NCBI GenBank assembly: GCA_025353305.1 | Contig: JANXQX010000327.1 | Location: 1-39,631, forward strand | DNA length: 39,631 nt | Direction of reading: 5' to 3' | From: Holophagaceae bacterium | Lineage (GTDB): Bacteria > Acidobacteriota > Holophagae > Holophagales > Holophagaceae | The notes under the pieces: model-generated | The model's database searches: none | Seen by the model: only the letters and a program-made list of their open reading frames with translations | What the model was told of the DNA's origin: nothing | Position numbers and translations under genes: made by a program | Part shown: one piece after another, positions 25,215 to 33,712 of the stretch | Numbering within the stretch: position 1 is the first letter of the stretch | Layout of the letters: every line of letters starts with the position of its first letter

Positions 25215-25961
25215 CTAATCGAGAGAGAACTGATCTTCGGGTCTGATGAGCAGCATGAAAGTGCTCTTGCCGCAGGTGAATTCCTGGCGATCCATGAGTT
25301 GCACGGTGCCTTGTATGGTGTGGCCATCAACGAACGTGCCATTGGTGCTTTGCAGGTCCGTCAGCCAGGCTGTTCCATCCCCATGAATGGACAAAGATGC
25401 ATGCTGCCTTGAGGTTTCTGGATCATGAGTGATGATCTCTCCTTGATCACGCCCTATGACGAGGCTCGGCCTGTCTATGACGCGCACCGTCGAAGCCAAG
25501 GGTCCCGTGAGGAAGGCCAGGGTGAATTTTATTCCCTTGGGCATGACGCCGGAATGAATGCCTTCGAGCATGCTTTGCCTATCCCTGCGGGCGGTGGAAT
25601 GCGCTGTGGAGCTGGGCGATTCGATCGGGGGTGGCGTCGATGGCGGCATGTCCTCCTGGGGAATGGTGAGATAGGAGCTGGGATTCGGGGCCAAGCCAGG
25701 CGGAAGATCAAAAGGATCCACCGGCGGGGGAATGAAGGCTTGCGTTTTTTGGACGACAGGCGTTCCTGGGGCCGCGGGAACCTCAACAAACACCTGATCG
25801 AAGAGTGCTTCGGAATCCGTGTCCGAGGCTGGCTGGACGGGATTGAAAACCTCGAAGACGTGGCTGCACTTGGGACACCGGAAGCGCTTGCTTACCGCTC
25901 CCTGGAAACGGGCCTCGTCGTATTGAAAGCGTGCTGAGCAGGATGGACAAACCACAATCAT
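25215..25961 (-). CDS. Zinc-ribbon FHA-domain protein
   Basis: 248 residues; GAGGA lies six bases before the ATG. The N-terminus is an MJ0042-type zinc ribbon (CPSCSARFQYDEARF ... RFRCPKCSHVFEVF), followed by a Pro-rich linker (about 75-130) and a C-terminal FHA domain with the phosphothreonine-binding residues in VIGRDQGE, SRQHASL and STNGTFVDG. FHA domains read Ser/Thr phosphorylation, so a kinase should exist elsewhere. Same zinc-ribbon plus linker design as the RDD protein two genes on. Confidence 0.9.
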   Translation of the reverse strand: MIVVCPSCSARFQYDEARFQGAVSKRFRCPKCSHVFEVFNPVQPASDTDSEALFDQVFVEVPAAPGTPVVQKTQAFIPPPVDPFDLPPGLAPNPSSYLTIPQEDMPPSTPPPIESPSSTAHSTARRDRQSMLEGIHSGVMPKGIKFTLAFLTGPLASTVRVIDRPSLVIGRDQGEIITHDPETSRQHASLSIHGDGTAWLTDLQSTNGTFVDGHTIQGTVQLMDRQEFTCGKSTFMLLIRPEDQFSLD

Positions 25962-25996
25962 AGGATTCCTCAGAGTGCTAATCCCCTAGTGTAGTT

Positions 25997-26686
25997 TTAT
26001 TTCTTCCTTGTCGCGAAAAAGCTGAACTCGGATTTAAGGGAAACATCCACAGGCAGCTTGAAGCTCGTAACGCTTTGGGGCAATGGCTGATTCACTTGAA
26101 GGGTACCCAGCTCCAGTTGCCAGGAATCGCCACTCCGTTCAACCCATTGGACCTGACGGGGCAAGTTGGATTCGCGGTCTACCCAGAAATAGAGACTTTG
26201 CATGCGTTTTTTCATACCCAGCGTCCGGGGCGTGAGCATCAGGAAGTAGGTGCCAGCCACATCCTTGGATTGGCCAAGGCCGATCTGAAAATACTCCCCA
26301 AGAAAGGACAGCTTCTGGCCCAGGCCCATGAATTTTCGATTGGAGTTCTTGATCACCCCGATCTTCAGAAATTCCGCTTCCTTGGCTCCCGGACTATAGG
26401 AGATTAGCTCCTTGGCTGTCAGGTGAAGCACCAGGTCTTCGGGCGCCGCAAAATTGAAATGAGCGAAGTCCGAGCCTTGGAGATACAGGGTGCCCCTCGT
26501 CACCGTGGGTGTTTTCAGCATGGAGCGCCGCATGGTGAGGGTGAAGGGCGCCTGCAAGGTATCAACCCTGGCCTGGGCCGCGTCAAACCGCTCCACCAGC
26601 TCCTTCAAGGTTGGCGGGGTCTGGGCAACCGTGGGCATACCAAAGAGCAAAACCAGGCATATGGTCATCGGGTAGGTCAACTTCAT
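25997..26686 (-). CDS. lolA: Outer-membrane lipoprotein carrier LolA family
   Basis: 229 residues from the ATG at 26686, with AAGGA seven to eight bases upstream; the frame extends to 26845 without a better start. A signal peptide (ICLVLLFGMPTVAQ) is followed by the LolA-like beta sheet: TLKELVERFDAAQARVDTLQAPFTL, a strand FAHFNFAAPEDLVLHL, LISYSPGAKEAE and the late RESNLPRQVQWVE. LolA ferries lipoproteins from the inner membrane through the periplasm. It is the second gene of a run that begins with the WalJ-like hydrolase (19-bp gap) and continues with the FHA protein (35-bp gap). Confidence 0.85.
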   Translation of the reverse strand: MKLTYPMTICLVLLFGMPTVAQTPPTLKELVERFDAAQARVDTLQAPFTLTMRRSMLKTPTVTRGTLYLQGSDFAHFNFAAPEDLVLHLTAKELISYSPGAKEAEFLKIGVIKNSNRKFMGLGQKLSFLGEYFQIGLGQSKDVAGTYFLMLTPRTLGMKKRMQSLYFWVDRESNLPRQVQWVERSGDSWQLELGTLQVNQPLPQSVTSFKLPVDVSLKSEFSFFATRKK

Positions 26687-26705
26687 GCTGGATCCTTCCT
26701 TGTCT

Positions 26706-27500
26706 TTACTGGGATGCCGCCAAGGCCCTTGGAGGTTCCAACCGAAGCGGATCACGCTGGTGAGCAAGGTGGAGAGTAGCCTGCCATCCGCGCAGCACCT
26801 CCGCCGCCACGACGCGCACCAGTTCGGGGTCGTTGTTCTGTTCACTCAAGTGGGCCATTACCACCGTTAGCAACCTGGGCGATAGTACGGATGCCAGCAG
26901 TTCCGCCATGGAGACATTGCTCAGATGACCGACACGGCTGAGGATGCGGGCCTTCAGGGGCGGCGGGTATCCACCCTCCCGCAACATGTCCACATCATGG
27001 TTGGCCTCCAGCACCAGCAGATCCAGGTCGTGGCAATGATCCGCCACCAAGGCCGTTGGATGGCCCAGGTCTGTCACGACAGCCGCGTTGAATCCATTCA
27101 CTTCCACCCGATAAGCCACTGGATCCGCCGCATCATGGGGAAGCGTGAAGGGGTGCACCCGCCATCCGCACCAGTCCACAGCGAAGCCTGCCCGCAGCGG
27201 GATCCATCGGTTGTCCGGGATCTTGATGCCGTGGATTCTTTCCACTTCCAGCTTGGTTTCGGGGGTGGCAAGAAAGGCCCAGGCGGTATTGCGCAGCATC
27301 ACGCCCACGGCGCCGATGTGGTCCGAATGTTCGTGGGTGAGGGCCACGGCCTGGACGGTCCCGTGATCCAGGCCCAAGCTCTCCATGCGAAGCCGCACCT
27401 GCTTGAGTGAGATGCCCGCATCAATGAGCAACGTGCGTTCCCCGTCGCAAAAAGCGTGGCAATTGCCCTTGGAACCCGATGCCAGCGCCGCGTAATGCAT
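26706..27500 (-). CDS. MBL-fold hydrolase, WalJ/YycJ-like
   Basis: 264 residues. The opening LASGSKGNCHAF and the metal motif THEHSDHIGA (about residues 54-63), DAGIS, and the later SRVGHLSNVSMAELL match the WalJ/YycJ subgroup of metallo-beta-lactamase-fold proteins, thought to act as DNA exonucleases in repair or replication coordination. WalJ is best known from Firmicutes; homologues occur broadly. First gene of the minus-strand run ending with the RDD gene, divergent from the acetyltransferase gene at 27545. Confidence 0.88.
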   Translation of the reverse strand: MHYAALASGSKGNCHAFCDGERTLLIDAGISLKQVRLRMESLGLDHGTVQAVALTHEHSDHIGAVGVMLRNTAWAFLATPETKLEVERIHGIKIPDNRWIPLRAGFAVDWCGWRVHPFTLPHDAADPVAYRVEVNGFNAAVVTDLGHPTALVADHCHDLDLLVLEANHDVDMLREGGYPPPLKARILSRVGHLSNVSMAELLASVLSPRLLTVVMAHLSEQNNDPELVRVVAAEVLRGWQATLHLAHQRDPLRLEPPRALAASQ

Positions 27501-27544
27501 GATCCAGGATAGCCATCCCGGGTTCTTTCGCGCGAAGATGACCC

Positions 27545-28045
27545 ATGGATTTCACACTTCGCCCCACCACCCTCTCCGACCTGGAACTCCATGTACGACA
27601 TCGGGTGGTCATGTTCGCCGATATGGAGTATGGCGATGATCCTGGCCGCGAGCGCATGGCAGCCACCTTCCGGGATCGCCTGCGCACCTGGCTCAGCACC
27701 GGCGAAGTGCGAGGTGTTCTGGCCGAGTCCGAGGGCCAGGCGGTAGCCGGGGCCTTGCTCCAGTTCGAAGAAGCGCTGCCCAACCCATTGAGCCCGCAGG
27801 CCGTGCGGGGTTACCTCTTCAACGTCTACACCGATCCTTCCTTCAGGAGTCGGGGCTTGGCGCGGCGAATGACCATCGCCCTGCTGGATGTGGCCAGGGC
27901 GCAAGGCATCGGCATAATCGAACTGCACGCCAGCAAACATGCCGAGGCTTTGTACCGCTCCATGGGTTTCGAGCCCACTGCGGAATTCAGACTCATCCTG
28001 GACGATGAAATCCAGAAGCCCGGGCAGTGGAGAGATCGGCGCTAG
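27545..28045 (+). CDS. GNAT family N-acetyltransferase
   Basis: 166 residues. The acetyl-CoA binding core is clear: LFNVYTDPSFRSRGLARRM (motif A, R-x-x-G-L-A), followed by LLDVARAQGIGIIELHAS and the motif B end AEALYRSMGFEPTAEFRLIL. The N-terminal part starts LRPTTLSDLELHVRHRV, typical for the fold. Substrate unknown. Single gene, divergent from the WalJ-like gene and convergent with the CPBP protease gene. Confidence 0.92.
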   Translation: MDFTLRPTTLSDLELHVRHRVVMFADMEYGDDPGRERMAATFRDRLRTWLSTGEVRGVLAESEGQAVAGALLQFEEALPNPLSPQAVRGYLFNVYTDPSFRSRGLARRMTIALLDVARAQGIGIIELHASKHAEALYRSMGFEPTAEFRLILDDEIQKPGQWRDRR

Positions 28046-28046
28046 C

Positions 28047-28074
28047 TGAGGGATGAAGGACGTTAGATGAGGGT
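28047..28074. repeat. Degenerate heptad repeat at a convergent gene junction
   Basis: TGAGGGA, TGAAGGA, CGTTAGA and TGAGGGT follow in phase in the 28-bp space between the GNAT stop and the CPBP stop. Less regular than the tracts at 2000 and 11960, but with the same seven-base period and the same kind of position. Confidence 0.45.
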
Positions 28075-28922
28075 CATGCCTCGCCTTCAGCGCCGTGGCG
28101 GCGGGGATTCCAAAAGGCGAAGCCCAGGATGCTCACCACGCAAAGAACGGCGCAAGGAAGACTTGCCTCAAGTCCAAACGCGCCGCCGGTGAGCCATTCA
28201 GGGCGACCCTCGAAAATCGGGTTCACCCAACCGCGGGTATCCATGGTGCCGCTCACCCCAAAGCCCAGCAGACTGCCTTGGGCCCAATTCCAGCCAAGGT
28301 GAATGCCCATCGGCAGCGCCAAACGCCGCGTCTTCAAGTAAGCGAGACCCAGGAGCAGTCCCGCCAGAAAAATATTGAGTGTGGCCCAAACCTTGACGGA
28401 ACCCGTCATGCCCGGGTTGTCCCAATGGGCATAAGCGAACCAGAGACCCATCAGTATCAACGAGATCCATGTTCCGGTGCCCTTCATCAACCGCTGAAAC
28501 AGGTAACCCCGGAATAACAACTCCTCATTGACGGCTACGGCCAAGTAGAGCCAGGCACCAGCCATCAATTCACGAAAACCCGCGCCGCCGCCGCGCTGCC
28601 AATGAAGGCCGTGAAGGATGAAAATGCAGCCTGCGACGAGCAGCATCAGGAGCAGACCCCCCATCGCACCCGCCGCGAAATTCACTCCCCAGCGCAGTGC
28701 CGGTTTCACTCCCACCACAGGAAGGGGCTCCCGCTCCAGGCGAAGGCACAGGACCGTAGGGGCCAGAATAGCCAGGGCCATGCCCCATTCGAAACCCAGC
28801 AACCGCCAGAGCCCCAACAGGCTCAAAACCGCCATGCAGAGGTAGAGCAGGACTGCGAAGCCCAGGATCTTCCAACCATTCCGGACAGAACCGTTGGAGT
28901 CGAGAAAGAGGGTCGTCATCAC
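28074..28922 (-). CDS. CPBP family intramembrane metalloprotease
   Basis: 282 residues with about eight hydrophobic segments. The CPBP (Rce1/Abi) motifs are present in order: EELLFRG (EExxxR), WFAYAH (FxxxH) and HLGWN (HxxxN/B). These glutamate-type intramembrane proteases act in bacteriocin immunity or protein processing; the target is unknown. The start (ATG at 28922 or the adjacent one at 28919) lies four to seven bases after AGGA inside the end of the TPR gene, so it is coupled to it. Confidence 0.9.
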   Translation of the reverse strand: MMTTLFLDSNGSVRNGWKILGFAVLLYLCMAVLSLLGLWRLLGFEWGMALAILAPTVLCLRLEREPLPVVGVKPALRWGVNFAAGAMGGLLLMLLVAGCIFILHGLHWQRGGGAGFRELMAGAWLYLAVAVNEELLFRGYLFQRLMKGTGTWISLILMGLWFAYAHWDNPGMTGSVKVWATLNIFLAGLLLGLAYLKTRRLALPMGIHLGWNWAQGSLLGFGVSGTMDTRGWVNPIFEGRPEWLTGGAFGLEASLPCAVLCVVSILGFAFWNPRRHGAEGEA

Positions 28923-28925
28923 GTC

Positions 28926-29534
28926 CTAATGGCCCGCTTCGGCGAAAGCCTTGGCGACCTCTAAATAGACCTTTTCCTCGCCGGGTTTCAAAATGCAGGC
29001 TCTCGAAAACCAGGAGGCTGCTTCCTTCCGGTGGCCGCCCACCAGGAAGGCCCGGCCGAATTCGATGAAGCGATGCCAGTCCCCCCCATCCAGCGTCGCC
29101 GCGATCTGGGCATAGCGATTGGCCTCTGCGGCAAGGCCGGCCTCCGCCAGATCAATCGCAATGAGGCCCATGACTTCGCGGTTTCCGGGGTCCCGGCTGG
29201 TGACGAGGTCATAGGTGGCCAGCGCTTCCTTGCGCTGCCCCTGTTTCAACTGAGCGAGACCCATCAACCTCAGGACCCTTCCGTCTTTGGGTTCCAGTGT
29301 GGTGGCGATCAGAAAGGCCTCGTCAGCGGATTTGGGGTCCCCGCCCGCCATGAAATAGCGCCCGCATTCCGCAAGGAGCTTGGAATCCCGGGGCTTCATG
29401 CTGCGGGCCTGCCCGGCGCACGCCTTGAGGATCGCCTTGCGCTCCCCCATGAAGAAGGATTCGCTGAAGGGTGTCTGAGCAAACAGAGAGGAGGAGGCAA
29501 ACAAGAGGGTCGAGATCGTGTTTCTGCGCAACAT
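28926..29534 (-). CDS. Secreted TPR protein (paralogue of 33713-34324)
   Basis: 202 residues with a short signal peptide (TISTLLFASSSLFAQ). The mature chain is made of helical TPR-like units: SKLLAECGRYFMAGGDPKSADEAF, VLRLMGLAQLKQGQRKEALATY, EVMGLIAIDLAEAGLAAEAN and RFIEFGRAFLVGGHRKEAASWF. Shares the layout FAQ-P-x(n)-FF-GxxxAI-C-x-RSxKPxDSxLLAE-GR with the gene at 33713-34324, clearly a paralogue. No catalytic motif. Divergent from the vitellogenin-like gene at 29788; followed by the CPBP gene. Confidence 0.82.
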   Translation of the reverse strand: MLRRNTISTLLFASSSLFAQTPFSESFFMGERKAILKACAGQARSMKPRDSKLLAECGRYFMAGGDPKSADEAFLIATTLEPKDGRVLRLMGLAQLKQGQRKEALATYDLVTSRDPGNREVMGLIAIDLAEAGLAAEANRYAQIAATLDGGDWHRFIEFGRAFLVGGHRKEAASWFSRACILKPGEEKVYLEVAKAFAEAGH

Positions 29535-29569
29535 TGGGCCTCCGGGAAAAGGCTTAGTTTAAGGGGCGG

Positions 29570-29604
29570 AGCAAAATAACCAATGCAGATTTGGTTGTTT
29601 TGTT
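29570..29604. promoter_or_regulatory. 14-bp inverted repeat in divergent promoter region
   Basis: AGCAAAATAACCAA (29570-29583) and TTGGTTGTTTTGTT (29591-29604) pair along their full length with two G-U positions around a seven-base spacer, in the 253-bp gap between the divergent TPR gene and the vitellogenin-like gene. Could be an operator dimer site or an RNA hairpin near the 5' end of either transcript. Confidence 0.45.
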
Positions 29605-29787
29605 GCGGCTTGACCTGTCCGAGAAGGCTGCAATCCTGATTTCAATCACCGAGATCTCTGCAATTCCGGCCCTTTTCGGGAATCTCTCGACGCGGGCCTG
29701 TCCCTGGAGTCCCTTTTTCTCCTTCCGCCGTGCAGCGTTTTGTGCCCTTGTTTGACCTATATCAACGTCGTTCCGGAGGTTCCATTC

Positions 29788-31671
29788 ATGCGCAATTCCA
29801 TCCTTGCCCTGGCAACCCTCGTCTGTTTCGCACAAGGCGGAGCAGCTGGGGCCGAAGGAGCAGCGCTCAGGTACGTCTTCAAGCCGGGATCGCGCCTGCA
29901 ATATGCCCAGTCGTACCAGTCCAAAGCCATATCTGATGCCCGTGCCCTTTTTCAGGCAGGCACGGAAGGTGCTGACAATGCCTCGCTGGTGACGGATCTC
30001 CAGATGGACCTGCACGGACGTATGGTCGTGGACGTCGCGGACCAGGATGCCCAGGGATTCCTCCTTCTGGTTCACTGGGAAGGGCTCCGGGGAACCGTGA
30101 AAGCAAACGGCCAGAACCAGTCCGCCTTCCTTGATACCATCCGCAAGGGACTTGCAGGGCCAGTGCTGGTGCGGCTGGATGGCCAGGGCCGGATTGCCGG
30201 ATTCTGGCTGGATTCCCAACTGGACGAAGGCGTGCAGGGTACCGCCAGGATGCTGATTGCCGAGATGCAGTGTGTCCTGCCGACGGGACCCGAAACATCC
30301 TGGAAAACCGAGGAACTGGATGCCTCGGGAACATTCGAGGTCCTCTACGAGCGCGATCCCGGCACGCCGAACAAAGGCATGGCGAGGATATGGAAACGTC
30401 TCGCGCGTTATCTCCCTTCAACCGGGAAGGCTCTATCCAGCGAGTTGAAAGTAGAGCGCCGCGTAGATGTGGAGGGGGACCGCCAGATCCTTTTCAACTC
30501 CGTTGCCGGCTATCTGGAGCGGTTGGAGGCTCGGGAAATCCAACGCACTACCATCGCGCAGAAACTGGTGGCTGCTTCAGACACTGCCTTTTCTCTGAAG
30601 CGCTCGCGAACGACCCGGCTTGGCCCGAAAGCAACAGCGATTGCGAAGGAACTTTCGGCCGATCTGCAAAAACGCTACCCCCTCACGGAGTTGTTCGTGC
30701 AGATCGGCCCCCGGGAGCAGGAGGAGGCGGTGCAACGGAAGGAGCTCGGGGCTTCCACCGCCGAGGAACTAATTACTGCGCTCAAGGCTGCGGAAACCCG
30801 GGGAGATCCTGATAGTGGGCCCCTCTACCTGAAGCTCAAAGCGCTGGCTCGGATTCAGCCCGAAACATGCAAAGCGATGGGGGAACTCCTGGTGACGGCA
30901 AATCCAGAAGGGCTTTCGATGCGACTACTGGCCTCGGTCTTGGGGGTTACTGGATCACCCCAGGCCCAGCAGGCATTGGCAGACGCCATCCGTCGACGCC
31001 GTGAAGAGTGGCCCGCCCAAGCTTTCCTCATTCCCGCCCTGGGACAGTCAGCCGAACCCTCCGAGGCCTCAATCACGCTTCTGGAAGAGCTGGCCTACAC
31101 TTCCCTCCACGTACCCATTGCATCAACCGCCCAGCTCATGCTTGGAACGATGGCCTTCAATCTGGCTCGCCAGGGAATGCCTGAAAAAGCGGCGATCATC
31201 GTGGAATCCGCACTCTCGCGATTGGAGCATGCGGACTCTGTGCCCCTGAAGTCGCGCTACCTCCTTTGCCTTGGAAACACCGGATCACTCAAAGCCTTTC
31301 CCGCCTTGAAGACCTGGATCGCCGCCAGCGATTCCGAGCTTCGGGCCTCAGCGATCTATGCCCTTCGTTGGATCGAGGATCCGGAAGTGGATCGCCTGCT
31401 CTTGGCGGCTCTGGCTTCCGACCCAGCCCCGGAGGCCCGCTCCAAGGCCATCGAGGCATTCAAGTTCCGAGAAGGCGGTGGAAAAGTTGAATTGGCGCTC
31501 AAACAATCGGTTGTTGGGGATGCCTCGCCAAGAGTGAGGCTGGCCGCTCTGGGCAGCCTATGGGATCTTCGTTCGAACTTTCCTGATGTGCTTCCCGCGG
31601 TTGAAGCCGCCTGCAATGATCCGGACGAGGATGTCCGCAACCTGGCCGAGTCCATGCTCGGCAAGAAGTAA
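29788..31671 (+). CDS. Secreted HEAT-repeat protein with vitellogenin-N-like (LLTP) architecture
   Basis: 627 residues from the ATG at 29788, chosen for GGAGG eight bases upstream and the signal peptide that follows (SILALATLVCFAQGGAAGA). Residues about 25-245 look like a large beta barrel: YVFKPGSRLQYAQSY, a strand-rich region, VRLDGQGRIAGFWLDS, and WKTEELDASGTFEVLYE, all positions where vitellogenin and MTP N-sheet domains have similar blocks. Residues about 290-625 are HEAT-type helices, with ASVLGVTGSPQAQQALADAI and YLLCLGNTGSLKAFPALKTWI resembling the helical domain of large lipid transfer proteins. That assignment is by eye. Plain HEAT-repeat protein is the conservative alternative. Confidence 0.72.
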   Translation: MRNSILALATLVCFAQGGAAGAEGAALRYVFKPGSRLQYAQSYQSKAISDARALFQAGTEGADNASLVTDLQMDLHGRMVVDVADQDAQGFLLLVHWEGLRGTVKANGQNQSAFLDTIRKGLAGPVLVRLDGQGRIAGFWLDSQLDEGVQGTARMLIAEMQCVLPTGPETSWKTEELDASGTFEVLYERDPGTPNKGMARIWKRLARYLPSTGKALSSELKVERRVDVEGDRQILFNSVAGYLERLEAREIQRTTIAQKLVAASDTAFSLKRSRTTRLGPKATAIAKELSADLQKRYPLTELFVQIGPREQEEAVQRKELGASTAEELITALKAAETRGDPDSGPLYLKLKALARIQPETCKAMGELLVTANPEGLSMRLLASVLGVTGSPQAQQALADAIRRRREEWPAQAFLIPALGQSAEPSEASITLLEELAYTSLHVPIASTAQLMLGTMAFNLARQGMPEKAAIIVESALSRLEHADSVPLKSRYLLCLGNTGSLKAFPALKTWIAASDSELRASAIYALRWIEDPEVDRLLLAALASDPAPEARSKAIEAFKFREGGGKVELALKQSVVGDASPRVRLAALGSLWDLRSNFPDVLPAVEAACNDPDEDVRNLAESMLGKK

Positions 31672-31701
31672 ACGTAAGGGGCCGTTGCGGCCCCTTACGT
31701 T
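31671..31701. terminator. Bidirectional terminator with 13-bp perfect stem
   Basis: AACGTAAGGGGCC (31671-31683), loop GTTGC, and the exact complement GGCCCCTTACGTT (31689-31701). It begins on the last base of the vitellogenin-like gene's stop and separates it from the convergent secreted-protein gene. No long T-run on either side. Confidence 0.85.
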
Positions 31702-31745
31702 GGTCAAGAATTCGTGTTACTTGGCCAGGTTGCTGCCGTAACGGC

Positions 31746-33347
31746 TCAGTTCACGGGCAGAGGTCGGGAGAAATCGAGAGCGATAAGATCGCCCTCGGTG
31801 TGGTATCCGCTCCAATTAAAGAGATTGACCGTGGCTTTGTTGTGGCAGGAATTCCAGAAGTCCGGAACGCAGGGATGGTTGAACTGCACGTAGGCGTAAA
31901 CATTTCCGCTGAGCATATCCAGCTTGTTGTGGATGACGAACTTTTCCCGGATGCCGAAGGCAAATAACCAGAAGACGCCTGCCTCGCCCGAGATCGACAT
32001 GTCGTCGTTGATCAGGGTCATGTTGGCTCCCACTCCACCTTCAACCCCCAGCCAACTGGCCCCGACGCAAACTCCTCCCTGGATATAAACACTGGTATGG
32101 ACGAAGGGATCCACCCAGACACGCACCATGGGCAGCCCACCATATATGCCCGCGCCGTATTCCAAACCGGCTTCGCCGTGGACGCCTAGCTTGATATTGA
32201 GGGATAGGGGGCCGATGGGAATGGGGATGGTGGTACTGATATCGGCGCCTTTGACGAATCGCTGGCTCTTGGTCCATGACCCCGGTGCGGATTCATTCAG
32301 ATTGAAAATGGTCTGACCGACCACGGACACATTCATCTTGGCGGAAACAGTCTTGGCGGATGAGGAGAAGTCCGCATTGGCGTTGGCCAGTGTGAAGCCT
32401 GCGCCGAACACCGCGCCGCCAGCCGTGGCGTCTCCGTGGAAAGTGAAGTGACTCCCGCTGTTGTTCATGTCATCGGGTGTGGGCGGGTTGGGGATTGCGT
32501 AGGCCACGCCGTCGATGCTCCCCTTCCCCCGCAGATAGGCCTGGAAGTTACTTGCACTGCCCAGTTCGAAATTGAAGGGGTAGGTATGGTGAATTGGATA
32601 GGCCTTGCGCGCCGACGGGAGGGGGACTCTGCCCAGGGCAACGTAATGAGGCAATTTTGCGATCATGAATGCGTGCGACGGGTTGACCGCAGAAGGGCTC
32701 ACGGTCGCCGCTTGCTGAATGTGGGTCTGGTACTGCTGGGCGCTGACGCCAATTTTCTTGGCATCTCCCTCTGATACCAGGCTCTTCAGCTGGGTGGCCA
32801 AGGGTGCCTTTTCGGTGGCCATGGAGAACCGTTGCAGCTCGATCTTGGGAAGCTGCTTGTGGAAGGCGCCGATTGTGTGGGTTTGGGTAACCAGGGCCGC
32901 ATCATTCACAGCGGCTCGCCGAAGCACGGGAAGGGGTGTCTTGTTCTTGAGTGTGTGCCCGTTCTTATTGAGGTAGGCTTCAAACGCATTCAACTGATCG
33001 TAGTACTCCCCTGCCGGCACCTGCCGGCCATCGGGAAGGGTGATCTTGTCATTGCGGCCCACGGCTTTGCGGGTCTTGGGGTCCATGAGTGGGAAAGGTT
33101 GATGTGCAATCGGCGTTCCCCTGATGTCCTCGAAGGCGCTCGCGGGCGGCGTGGCGTTTTTCAAGGCCAACATGGCCGTCGTGACCCCTGGCGCAAGCTT
33201 GATCTGCCTGTCGTTCACGATGGGCTGGACTTTCAGCCCAAGTGCCGAGGTTTTGGGCGGGAGCTGGGCAAAGGCCGGTGCGGCAGCACCCACCAAGGCC
33301 AAGCCAAGGGCAGATAGATTGGCGGACAAACCGAAGCGCATTGGCAC
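31746..33347 (-). CDS. Large secreted protein of unknown function
   Basis: About 533 residues from a GTG at 33347, preferred because AAGGAG ends seven bases upstream; ATG 33341 is the alternative, and the frame continues to 33452. A signal peptide ends ALVGAAAPAFA. The N-terminal half is helical/mixed with LPDGRQVPAGEYYDQLNAFE; the second half is Gly-rich with alternating strands (GAAFTL-, GLEYGAGIYGGLPMVRVW-, GGVCVGASWLGVEGG-like pieces). Two cysteines in PCVPDFWNSC near the C-terminus may pair. I recognise no family. It is convergent with the vitellogenin-like gene and shares its terminator; the 365 bp upstream are non-coding. Confidence 0.7.
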   Translation of the reverse strand: MPMRFGLSANLSALGLALVGAAAPAFAQLPPKTSALGLKVQPIVNDRQIKLAPGVTTAMLALKNATPPASAFEDIRGTPIAHQPFPLMDPKTRKAVGRNDKITLPDGRQVPAGEYYDQLNAFEAYLNKNGHTLKNKTPLPVLRRAAVNDAALVTQTHTIGAFHKQLPKIELQRFSMATEKAPLATQLKSLVSEGDAKKIGVSAQQYQTHIQQAATVSPSAVNPSHAFMIAKLPHYVALGRVPLPSARKAYPIHHTYPFNFELGSASNFQAYLRGKGSIDGVAYAIPNPPTPDDMNNSGSHFTFHGDATAGGAVFGAGFTLANANADFSSSAKTVSAKMNVSVVGQTIFNLNESAPGSWTKSQRFVKGADISTTIPIPIGPLSLNIKLGVHGEAGLEYGAGIYGGLPMVRVWVDPFVHTSVYIQGGVCVGASWLGVEGGVGANMTLINDDMSISGEAGVFWLFAFGIREKFVIHNKLDMLSGNVYAYVQFNHPCVPDFWNSCHNKATVNLFNWSGYHTEGDLIALDFSRPLPVN

Positions 33348-33712
33348 GGCATTTCTCCTTTTCATGATTGGGTTTTGGTTAATTGTTTTCAGGATAGGCC
33401 ATTCGAGAGGGGTGGCTAGCTTATTTTCACAACTGAATACTAGGTTGATCACCGGGTGTCATCCGCCTCGCATCGCGCAAGGCTGGTGCCTGAGCCCTTT
33501 CCCTTCCAGAACCTTGCAGCTTTTCCACCTGTCCTTAGGAACCTTCGATCCCTTTACGAATCCCCACCTGCGCCACTGACGTTTGCCTCCAGGGCAGTCC
33601 ACGCACACCGCCTGCAATCCTGCGTGGAATTGCGTTAATGCTGTACCCGGATCTGCGCAAGTCGTTATTAGCAGCTTTTGTGCAATAAACGGTTTTATCA
33701 GGGGCCGGAATT
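33348..33712. other. 365-bp non-coding gap
   Basis: Lies between the start of the large secreted protein gene and the stop of the TPR paralogue, both minus strand. I see no RNA gene, no clear promoter pair and no terminator hairpin. It should contain the promoter of the secreted-protein gene and the end of the transaldolase-HIT-carboxyltransferase-TPR transcript. Confidence 0.5.

Noticed and set aside
31705..31748. Extra C-terminal peptide (SARELSRYGSNLAK) in another frame after the large secreted protein gene
   Set aside because: It ends in a stop before the terminator and looks protein-like, but there is no frameshift signal and the annotated frame has a normal end; probably chance.
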